Positions 57,577-64,000 of a stretch of DNA of 64,000 nucleotides are shown piece by piece (the first letter of the stretch is position 1; every line of letters begins with the position of its first letter). A program made the translations under genes and the position numbers. Below the pieces are notes generated by a model. It worked only from the letters and a program-made list of their open reading frames with translations, was not told where the DNA came from and did no database searches. This stretch comes from Corynebacterium ulceribovis DSM 45146 (GTDB lineage Bacteria > Actinomycetota > Actinomycetes > Mycobacteriales > Mycobacteriaceae). The stretch lies in contig NZ_AQUY01000002.1 of the NCBI RefSeq assembly GCF_000372445.1, positions 89,561-153,560 on the forward strand, given 5' to 3'.

Positions 57577-58359
57577 ATGAGCATCAAACCCGGTTTTATC
57601 CGGACCAAGCTGGGCGGATGGCGCACAAAGCCTGACGCTAGCTGCACACATGCCAGCCCCGATACCGCAGGGCTGGTGAAGGTCGACGGAAATTACTATT
57701 ACCCGACCGAAGAATGGTCTGAACTTGATGACCAGCAGCAGTACGCCTGCGAATGCGAAGCGGCGGCGCTCAATGCACAGGACCATGTGTTGATTGGTCC
57801 TTCCGCCGCGGCGCTGCATGGCTATTGGGTGCGCACCGACCCGAAACCGCACGTTCGGACTGTGCCGGCAACGACCATGGCGCCGCATGATTACGAGGAT
57901 TTCCATGGCGCCCTGGTGGAAAAACCGCTGCCGGCGGTGACCACGACCACCGAATTAGATGGTTTTGTGCCTGGTTTTATGGCTGCCGAATGCGCCGTTG
58001 TTGATGGCGATATGGAGCAGAAGGACCTTAAATCGGCGGCGAAACAGCTGGATAGTCCGCGAGCCTGCGCCCACATGCGCCGAATTTCGCAGTTGGCGGA
58101 TGGTGCATCGGAGTCCGCGGAAGAAGCGCTGTTTTTCGCGGCGATGCATGAGAACTTGTCCGATCTTTTCACCCGGGTGGGTGAGCCGCGGGAGAAAGTT
58201 TTCATGTGCCGCACCTCGGATAAGGCATCGCTCGGTCGGACAGACTGGTGTTGGCCGCACCTGGGCGTCATTGTCGACTACGCCTCGCCGGAGCGGATTA
58301 GGTCGTTCATCGGCGAATCGCGCGCCGCGGCGACCTATGAAGACTGCAGGTCGGAGTGA
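57577..58359 (+). CDS. AbiEi-like protein of unknown function
   Basis: 260 residues; GAGGAGG precedes the ATG by 8 bases. Residues about 66-90 (DHVLIGPSAAALHGYWVRTD) match the AbiEi-type segment of the protein at 13163, and the C-terminal part (SAEEALFFAAMHENLSDLF, then WPHLGVIVDYASPERIR) is a shortened version of its DUF559-like region, lacking the FDG turn. It may be a diverged, non-catalytic relative. No toxin partner is adjacent. Codirectional with pgm and behind a hairpin. Confidence 0.65.
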   Translation: MSIKPGFIRTKLGGWRTKPDASCTHASPDTAGLVKVDGNYYYPTEEWSELDDQQQYACECEAAALNAQDHVLIGPSAAALHGYWVRTDPKPHVRTVPATTMAPHDYEDFHGALVEKPLPAVTTTTELDGFVPGFMAAECAVVDGDMEQKDLKSAAKQLDSPRACAHMRRISQLADGASESAEEALFFAAMHENLSDLFTRVGEPREKVFMCRTSDKASLGRTDWCWPHLGVIVDYASPERIRSFIGESRAAATYEDCRSE

Positions 58360-58418
58360 CTTTTAAGATGCCAGCGGGGTAGGGATTCAGCTGAGAGAAG
58401 CAGAGGTAGCAAACTTTA

Positions 58419-58450
58419 TAGACAGAGCGGTCTAGACAGATCGGTCTGTA
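58419..58450. promoter_or_regulatory. Double dyad operator upstream of the YedE-TusA gene
   Basis: TAGACAGAGCGGTCTA (58419-58434) and TAGACAGATCGGTCTGTA (58433-58450) are two overlapping near-identical dyads with AGAC/GTCT arms. Spacing of 14 bases and perfect arms are typical for TetR-type operators. It ends 52 bases before the YedE-TusA ATG. Confidence 0.72.
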
Positions 58451-58501
58451 TGTCCTAATGTGGGTCGGGAAAATTACCAACGACTCGCATTAGGAGCTCT
58501 C

Positions 58502-59983
58502 ATGATCGCTACTGGGTTAGGTCTAGGCATTGTCCTAGGCATCGTGCTGCAACGCGGGCGGTTCTGCGTCACCGGAATGCTCCGGGACATCTTCACTCGC
58601 AAAACCTTCCGACCACTGACCGCACTACTCATCGTTATCTCCATCCAAGCCATCGGCGTCGCCGCGCTGACCGCCGCTGGGATTATCACGCCGAAAGTGT
58701 CGAACTTCGCGCCAGCCGCCGTCATTATCGGCAGCCTGCTCTTCGGCATCGGCATCGTCCTAGCAGGCGGCTGCGCAACCGGCACCTGGTTCCGCTCTGG
58801 TGAAGGCCTCGTCGGTTCCTGGTTGGCCCTGGCCGGGTACGCAGTGTCCGCCGCCGCCATGAAGACCGGCCCGCTTTCGGGGCTTAATGACGCATTGGCT
58901 GACCGCACAATCAATGCCACCACGATCCCACAGACTCTAGGCGTGTCACCGTGGGTGTTTGCCATCGCACTTTCCGCACTGACTGCGTATCTAACTGCCT
59001 TTTATCTGCGCCGCGAAAAGCAGCGCCCAATCGCACAGCTGCGCCGCCACTGGACCAAGCGTTCGCTGCACCTGTACACCGCCGCCGTGCTGGTTGGCCT
59101 TATCGGAGTGGTTGCCTGGCCACTGTCCGCCGCAACCGGCCGCAACTCGGGATTGGGAATCACGACACCTTCGGCAGACACGGTCAACTACCTGGCAACC
59201 GCAAACCCAGAATCGTTGAACTGGGGCACCCTGCTGGTGCTCGGTATTTTGGTGGGCTCTTTTGTTGCCGCGAAGTTCGCTGGTGAGTTCCGCGTTCGAG
59301 TACCAGATGCTGTGACCTCGGTGCGCAGCGTTGTCGGCGGCTTGCTGATGGGCGTAGGCGCTGCTTGGGCAGGCGGCTGCACTGTCGGCAATGGCATGGT
59401 CCAAACCTCGTTGTTCTCGTACAAGGGTTGGGTGGCACTATTGTTCACCGCAGTTGGGGTGTACATCGCCGCGAAAATCTGGCTGAAGCCAACGAAGAAC
59501 GTATCGCCAGTTGACGCTGACCTCGCCGCTCTTGATGCCGAGCTGGATGCCGAGCTCGACGCAGAGCTAGATTCTGAGTTGGATGCTGAGCTGGCGCAGA
59601 ACCCGAGTGCCGGTTTCGGAAGCCCACGGTCGGTAAACGTCAATAAGCCCACTGGTGCGGACAGTGACCCTGCCCTCAAACTGGCGGTGGCTGCATCGCC
59701 GGTGCTGCTGAAAACGCGGCCGCAGGAACCGGCCGCATCGGAATTGCGGGAAGTGGCGCCAGGTAAGTTTGCGCTGGACACGCTCGGGGCAGTGTGCCCA
59801 TTCCCGCTGATTGACGCGCGGGCGGCGATGGCGCAGCTCGAGCGGGGGCAGACCTTAGTGCTCGACTTTGACTGCACCCAGGCCACCGAAACCATCCCGG
59901 AATGGGCGGCGGATGAGGGTTACACCATCTCCGACTTCCATGCCACTGGCGATGCCGGCTGGACTATCTCGGTGACCAAATAG
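58502..59983 (+). CDS. YeeE/YedE (TsuA-type) sulfur-compound transporter fused to TusA
   Basis: 493 residues. The ATG at 58502 follows TTAGGAG; a GTG at 58460 in frame lacks a site. Residues 1-335 form a YeeE/YedE membrane protein with about ten helices and the three conserved Cys loops GRFCVTGM, GGCATGTWFRSGEG and GGCTVGNGMV, which pass thiosulfate in TsuA. A linker (about 340-420) has ELDAELDAELDSELDAEL repeats. Residues about 425-493 are a TusA domain with the CPFPLI sulfur-carrier motif. Import coupled to a persulfide carrier is inferred. Confidence 0.88.
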   Translation: MIATGLGLGIVLGIVLQRGRFCVTGMLRDIFTRKTFRPLTALLIVISIQAIGVAALTAAGIITPKVSNFAPAAVIIGSLLFGIGIVLAGGCATGTWFRSGEGLVGSWLALAGYAVSAAAMKTGPLSGLNDALADRTINATTIPQTLGVSPWVFAIALSALTAYLTAFYLRREKQRPIAQLRRHWTKRSLHLYTAAVLVGLIGVVAWPLSAATGRNSGLGITTPSADTVNYLATANPESLNWGTLLVLGILVGSFVAAKFAGEFRVRVPDAVTSVRSVVGGLLMGVGAAWAGGCTVGNGMVQTSLFSYKGWVALLFTAVGVYIAAKIWLKPTKNVSPVDADLAALDAELDAELDAELDSELDAELAQNPSAGFGSPRSVNVNKPTGADSDPALKLAVAASPVLLKTRPQEPAASELREVAPGKFALDTLGAVCPFPLIDARAAMAQLERGQTLVLDFDCTQATETIPEWAADEGYTISDFHATGDAGWTISVTK

Positions 59984-60017
59984 GTCGGGCTAGGCGGGCA
60001 GGGCTGGATAGGTCGCG

Positions 60018-61268
60018 CTAGCCCAGTGCGTGCTCGTAAGCGTGGTAGAACTTCTTCGACTCAATCTGATCGGCGATAAAACGCGCGTCGTGCCAACAGC
60101 CATAAATAAAGCTGGACGCACGGCGCGACTGCCACGGCAAACCAACAAAATACAGGCCATGAGCTTGGCCAATACCACGGTGGTGCAACGGATTATTGCG
60201 CTCATCGACAGCGCCGTCGACCTGGAGCCAATCGTAATTGCGGGCGAAACCGGTCGCCCAAATCACAGTGGAAATGCCGTTAGCGGCAAAGTCGAGCTCA
60301 AGAATCGGGTTGACCACACAGTCTGGGTATTCGCCTAGCTCATGAGCCTCCGGCTCGGCAGGCAGCTCAATATTATTGGTGGCGACATACTCATCTGCTT
60401 CCTGGAGCAGCTCCAAGTAGCGGCGGTCGCCATCATCCAAATTCGCGCGCAGATCGTCAGCGAACTGCAAAGCACCGTCCTGGTAGCTCTTTGCCAGGCC
60501 AAGGAGGGTGATTCCCGACGCCGCCATCTTGCGGAAATCAATCGTGTTACCGCCCTTAGCGCCGGACATAGCCATCGCCACCGGGGCGCCGCCGTCCTCC
60601 GGAACCGCCGCATCCCACCGGTGCAGCACACCCATCCACCAGATGATGTCGCGATTACGGTAGCGACGTGGCGGACGATCATGTGGTCCGACCGCGAGGA
60701 ATACCTCACGACCAGCTTCACGCAGTTCCTCCGCAATCTGCACGCCGGAAGAACCCGAACCAATGACAAGAACGCCGCCGGCTGGCAAGTCCTGCGGGTT
60801 ACGGTAGTCATCCGAGTGCAGCTGGGTGACGGGTGCATCCGCCGGAATCACCGGCGGGATGACTGGAATCTGGAACGCGCCAGTGGCAGAAACGACGTAG
60901 TCGGACTCGAAATCTCCTGCGGAGGTTTCCGTCAAAAAGCCCCGGGTGATCGGGTTGCGGGTAACCTTCCGCACCTCCACGCCCTCGCGGATGTCGCCGC
61001 AATGATTGGCAGCGTAATCCGCCATGTAGTCGGCGACGCCATCTTTAGGGACGAAGTCATCGCCGTGGACGCTGTGTTCAGCGCGAGGGAAGCGGTCATG
61101 CCACGCAGGGCCATTGGTGACCAGGGAATCCCAGCGGCCAGTGCGCCAGCGTTCCGCGATGCGGTCTTTTTCCAAGACAACATGGCTAATACCTTTGTTG
61201 GTCAGGTGTTCGCTCACTGCGACGCCGGATTGGCCACCGCCAACCACAACTACATCGACTTTCTCCAC
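60018..61268 (-). CDS. Flavin-containing monooxygenase-like oxidoreductase
   Basis: 416 residues. FAD-binding VVVGGGQSGVAVSEHL at residues 5-20 and NADPH-binding GGVLVIGSGSSGVQIAEEL at about 165, plus the ATGFARNYDWLQ motif near 335. The arrangement is CzcO/FMO-like. In position next to a sulfur-transport gene it may act on organosulfur compounds, but the substrate is unknown. Converges with the YedE-TusA gene 34 bases away. Confidence 0.82.
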   Translation of the reverse strand: MEKVDVVVVGGGQSGVAVSEHLTNKGISHVVLEKDRIAERWRTGRWDSLVTNGPAWHDRFPRAEHSVHGDDFVPKDGVADYMADYAANHCGDIREGVEVRKVTRNPITRGFLTETSAGDFESDYVVSATGAFQIPVIPPVIPADAPVTQLHSDDYRNPQDLPAGGVLVIGSGSSGVQIAEELREAGREVFLAVGPHDRPPRRYRNRDIIWWMGVLHRWDAAVPEDGGAPVAMAMSGAKGGNTIDFRKMAASGITLLGLAKSYQDGALQFADDLRANLDDGDRRYLELLQEADEYVATNNIELPAEPEAHELGEYPDCVVNPILELDFAANGISTVIWATGFARNYDWLQVDGAVDERNNPLHHRGIGQAHGLYFVGLPWQSRRASSFIYGCWHDARFIADQIESKKFYHAYEHALG

Positions 61269-61424
61269 GTGGGCACCTCCTGGGTATTGGACTAGGAGCC
61301 TTGGTCAGGCTAGAAGTTCCCATTGTTTCTAACAAAAGAAGCAGTAGGGGAGCGAATTAGAACGCAGGTCATGCCGGGGTATCGTTACATTAATCACAAT
61401 AAAAAGGGCTGGAGAGGCACCGTA

Positions 61425-61925
61425 GTGGCTAATAAATTAAATGACATGTCACTAAATACGACAACGGAAACCGCGGGGCCGACCTGGCGAGCGGTCGTCA
61501 GTTTCCTGTGCCGCTTCGGCCTAGCTGCCATGTGGCTATTGAGTGGCTCCATCAAACTCAGCAACTTCGTAGACACGCAGCAATCCATCGCCGCCTACGA
61601 ACTATTCCCGCAACCACTCCACGAACCACTAGCGCTGACACTGGTTTCAGTGGAACTCATCCTCGGAGTGCTGCTGCTCCTTGGCCTATTCTTGCGGCCA
61701 GTAGCCATCGCCACTGGCGTAGTGATGGTCATCTTTATCGCCGGTATCATTTCCGCATGGGCGCGGGGCCTTACAATTGACTGCGGCTGCTTCGGCACCG
61801 GCGGATATAACGCGTCAGTTGGGCCGCAACAGTACATGCTCGATATCCTTCGAGACATCGGGTTTATGCTCATGGCAGCATGGACCTTTAAATGGCCATT
61901 TTGCCGCCTGGCATTACATCCGTAG
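61425..61925 (+). CDS. MauE/DoxX-like membrane protein
   Basis: 166 residues from a GTG at 61425 with GGAGAG 8 bases upstream; the frame opens at 61323 and an ATG at 61446 is another choice. Four membrane helices; FGLAAMWLLSGSIKLSNF marks helix one and LTIDCGCFGTGG is the Cys-Gly-Cys motif typical of MauE proteins, which support disulfide or thioredoxin pathways. It precedes a DsbA-like gene by 49 bases. Confidence 0.82.
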   Translation: MANKLNDMSLNTTTETAGPTWRAVVSFLCRFGLAAMWLLSGSIKLSNFVDTQQSIAAYELFPQPLHEPLALTLVSVELILGVLLLLGLFLRPVAIATGVVMVIFIAGIISAWARGLTIDCGCFGTGGYNASVGPQQYMLDILRDIGFMLMAAWTFKWPFCRLALHP

Positions 61926-61974
61926 TGCCACCGCGGTCGTGCCCGAACCAGTTCAGGTTAATTAAGGAAAATAC

Positions 61975-62682
61975 GTGAGTACCAAGGTTAAGAACCCAAA
62001 CGATTCCGGCTCTGGATTCATTGTCGCAATCATTGCGGTCGTTGCCGTCATCGCCGCCGTCATCGGTGTCGTGCTGTACATGGGACGCAGTAAAGAGGCC
62101 GACGAACTGGCGAAATCGTTCCCAAGTGCAGAAGTGAACGCATCCGTCGCATTCGATGGGGCAGTAGTGGTCTTCAAAAAGGACGGCGCAGCCGCGAAAT
62201 CTGCAGACCTCTACGAAGACTTCAGCTGCACCTACTGCGCGCAGCTCGACGCCGCCTCCGGCGAAGATGCACTCAAGGCGATCGAAGCTGGGGACCTCGA
62301 ACTGCGCGTACACACCCTGAACTTCATGGACCGCGGCGCAGACGGCCACTCCACCGAAGCCATGGCGGCATTCGAAACCGTCGCACACAGTGGCGACGCC
62401 AAGCTGGCTTGGAACTACCGCGCCATGCTGATGCGTGACCAGCAGAAGGTGTTCAACTGGTCCAAGCAGGACTTCGCAGATGCCGCCAAGGTGATGGGTG
62501 CATCCGACGACGTAGTGAAGAAGATTGCCGATGGTGCTGGCATCGACGAAACCAAGGCTAATGCTGAAACGAACGCCGAAACCCTTCGCGCTGCCATCAA
62601 CGAAGTGTCCTCCCCGCACGTCCTGCAGGACGGCAAGCAGGTCGACCAAAACGGCTGGGTTGAAACCGTAACCAAGAAGTAA
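61975..62682 (+). CDS. Membrane-anchored DsbA-like thiol-disulfide oxidoreductase
   Basis: 235 residues, GTG start after AAGGAAA. One N-terminal helix (about 13-36) anchors a thioredoxin-fold domain with the active site CTYC in YEDFSCTYCAQLD (about 85) and a cis-Pro region SSPHVLQDG near the end. Such extracytoplasmic proteins (MdbA type) introduce disulfides in exported proteins. The upstream MauE-like protein may recharge or reduce it; inference. Confidence 0.85.
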   Translation: MSTKVKNPNDSGSGFIVAIIAVVAVIAAVIGVVLYMGRSKEADELAKSFPSAEVNASVAFDGAVVVFKKDGAAAKSADLYEDFSCTYCAQLDAASGEDALKAIEAGDLELRVHTLNFMDRGADGHSTEAMAAFETVAHSGDAKLAWNYRAMLMRDQQKVFNWSKQDFADAAKVMGASDDVVKKIADGAGIDETKANAETNAETLRAAINEVSSPHVLQDGKQVDQNGWVETVTKK

Positions 62683-62691
62683 AACCTCATT

Positions 62692-62755
62692 CACTCCTGC
62701 TGTCTACCTGCGGATTTGGCTTTAGCTGGCGCTCGAGGGTAACTTAGCAGGAGTG
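62692..62755. repeat. Inverted repeat, 10-bp arms 44 bases apart
   Basis: CACTCCTGCT at 62692-62701 and AGCAGGAGTG at 62746-62755 are perfect reverse complements. They bracket the spacer between the DsbA-like gene and tRNA-Ala. The last arm is 5 bases before the tRNA. Confidence 0.75.
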
Positions 62756-62760
62756 CTTAA

Positions 62761-62833
62761 GGGGCTATGGCGCAGTTGGTAGCGCACCACACTGGCAGTG
62801 TGGGGGTCACGGGTTCGAATCCCGTTAGCTCCA
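62761..62833 (+). tRNA. tRNA-Ala (anticodon GGC)
   Basis: Acceptor stem GGGGCTA/TAGCTCC has the G3-U70 wobble pair that identifies alanine tRNA. Anticodon stem CCACA/TGTGG encloses CTGGCAG, anticodon GGC at 62794-62796. T arm has GGGTTCGAATCCC. CCA is not encoded: discriminator A at 62833 is followed by CAG. Position next to an integrase suggests its 3' end is an attachment site. Confidence 0.96.
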
Positions 62834-62837
62834 CAGG

Positions 62838-62876
62838 TCAAACCCCAGTTCCCGCCCGGGAGCTGGGGTTTTGTCG
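62838..62876 (+). terminator. Terminator of the tRNA-Ala gene
   Basis: AACCCCAGTTCCC and GGGAGCTGGGGTT form a 13-bp stem with loop GCCC, followed by TTGTCGT. Similar in sequence to the ssrA terminator. Confidence 0.88.
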
Positions 62877-62920
62877 TATCTACCTGCACTAATGCATTTC
62901 CCTTACGTGCGGATAGGTGG

Positions 62921-62978
62921 GGTTAGATAGGGTTAGACGTGGTTACATTTGGCACGAATTTGGCACGGTTTTGGCACG
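62921..62978. repeat. Two phased repeat arrays upstream of the integrase gene
   Basis: GGTTA(G/C)A occurs at 62921, 62931 and 62941, exactly 10 bases apart. TTGGCACG follows at 62949, 62960 and 62971, exactly 11 bases apart. The helical phasing and the position between tRNA and integrase fit arm-type recombinase or excisionase sites of an integrated element. Confidence 0.75.
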
Positions 62979-63003
62979 GCCTGTATGCACCCTAGGAGCA
63001 GTC

Positions 63004-64000
63004 TTGGCAGAGTTCGGAAACATCCGCGAGCTTCCATCTGGGCGATACCAAGCACGGTACTTCTACCGCGGCACTTTCTACAAGGCTCCTTCAACCTTCC
63101 GTACCGAGCGTCTGGCCGCATCGTGGCTCACCAAAGAAGAAGAGCTCATCACCTTCGACAAGTGGACCCCACCACAAGACAGGCAAGCCAAAAAGGCTAA
63201 AGACGAAGCCCGGAAACGACTCGGCACCGTCACAGTAGGGCAGTGGCTAGAAACATTTCACGATGGCCTGCGCACGCGAATGCGACCTATCAAGGAATCG
63301 ACCCTCCAGTCGTACATGCGGGCGGTGAACGGTCGCATCATGGCGCCCATCCCGCCCGGTGACAGTGTCCACGACATCACTCGACTCAAGAACATTGCCC
63401 TGTCTGACCTGACGAAGGATGACGTACACAGGTGGTGGGACGCGCTCGGCCGCACCTACGACACCCCAACGATTAACCAGAACGCTTACAAGCGGCTCCG
63501 CGCCGCCCTGGCCCACGCTGTCGAACGAGACCTCATCGACGCTAACCCCGTGTCCGTGCGGGACGCTGCAGCCCGCGTCAAACGCAAAGAAAAGTACCTG
63601 CCGGAAGACTGGGAACTCAAAGCAATCCTGAAGGAGATGCCAGCCCGCTACAAAGTCCTCACTTCACTGGTCCTCTTCCACGGCCTGCGCATCGGCGAAG
63701 GCATCGCCGTCGAACACCCACACCTCCAGGTCATCGGCGAAGTACCCTATGCCCCGCGCATCATCGTCACCGTCGAACAGAACGCACAACGACTCGTTGA
63801 AACCGGCCCCGACGGCAAACGCCACACCTACCTCAACTGGCAATCCACAAAAACCGATGCCGGCGTAAGGGAGGTGCCCATCATGGCCAGCCACACCCAG
63901 CTCTTCTTCGAGCACCTAGAGCAGTTCCCACCCGTCACCTGCACAGTCCGCTGCGACGACGGCACCAAAACTGTCAGTCCACTGACTGTGACCGAGAACG
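63004..64000 (+). CDS. int: Tyrosine-type site-specific integrase, N-terminal part
   Basis: The gene starts with TTG after AGGAG (62994-62998), reads LAEFGNIRELPSGRYQARY and stays open to the window end (332 codons visible). The N-terminal arm-binding part is residues 1-75, the SAM-like core-binding domain about 80-190, and the catalytic domain begins near 205 with LVLFHGLRIGEGIA, in which the Arg is the first catalytic residue. It should integrate/excise a mobile element at tRNA-Ala. The window ends before the His/Tyr motifs. Confidence 0.9.
   Translation, partial: MAEFGNIRELPSGRYQARYFYRGTFYKAPSTFRTERLAASWLTKEEELITFDKWTPPQDRQAKKAKDEARKRLGTVTVGQWLETFHDGLRTRMRPIKESTLQSYMRAVNGRIMAPIPPGDSVHDITRLKNIALSDLTKDDVHRWWDALGRTYDTPTINQNAYKRLRAALAHAVERDLIDANPVSVRDAAARVKRKEKYLPEDWELKAILKEMPARYKVLTSLVLFHGLRIGEGIAVEHPHLQVIGEVPYAPRIIVTVEQNAQRLVETGPDGKRHTYLNWQSTKTDAGVREVPIMASHTQLFFEHLEQFPPVTCTVRCDDGTKTVSPLTVTEN

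Overview
The window looks like a chromosomal segment of a Corynebacterium-type actinobacterium with moderately high GC. The evidence is: a tmRNA whose tag reads AEKNSQRDYALAA; the gene order mprA-mprB-pepD-moaB-mscL followed by 5-FTHF cyclo-ligase, galU, the gephyrin-like glp, rimJ and glpR (as in mycobacteria and corynebacteria); an rpf2-type resuscitation factor; a Pmt-type protein mannosyltransferase; a BetP-like osmosensing carrier; and a DtxR-like iron box. The species is not assigned.

Layout. 1-1374: 3' part of a type I restriction HsdR gene running in from the left. 1577-11858: a TetR regulator and a catabolic cluster (accD1, accA1, fadE, maoC, citE, fadD, thiolase) matching the M. tuberculosis Rv2498c-Rv2506 leucine/branched acyl-CoA locus; together these could take a branched acyl-CoA to acetyl-CoA. 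11908-14278: an AEC transporter and an AbiEi/DUF559-type protein, separated by a G-rich spacer. 14795-16757: divergent ribosomal protein operons (S18, S14, L33, L28 leftward; L31B, L32 rightward), whose L28, L33, S14, S18 and L31 lack zinc-binding Cys pairs.

17035-28063: envelope stress and cell division block (MprAB, HtrA/PepD, MoaB, MscL, GalU, Glp, RimJ-like, GlpR). 28457-32919: secreted DUF2202 protein, DoxX, zf-HC2 membrane protein, Pmt, RsmI. 33066-43154: BetP, then MetG-TatD-Rpf2-KsgA-IspE-ABC-F-SmpB. 43248-44373: a TetR gene and the tmRNA.

44889-53369 is metal-centred: an iron-type ABC importer (binding protein, permease, ATPase) in one overlapping operon with two small paralogous amidotransferase-fold proteins, preceded by a DtxR-like box; a PepSY membrane protein; and a CobW/ZNG1 GTPase behind a Zur-like box. 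53401-62682 holds an alanine/Na+ symporter, a CrcB pair, Pgm, a second AbiEi-like protein, a YeeE/YedE-TusA fusion with a striking double operator, an FMO-type flavoprotein and a MauE/DsbA-like pair. The right end (62761-64000) is a tRNA-Ala(GGC) followed by phased repeats and a TTG-started tyrosine integrase that runs off the window: the edge of an integrated element.

The most promising little-described items are the two amidotransferase-fold proteins tied to the iron importer, the YedE-TusA fusion with its paired dyad, the Zur-box/leaderless ZNG1 gene, and the integrase-proximal phased repeat array.
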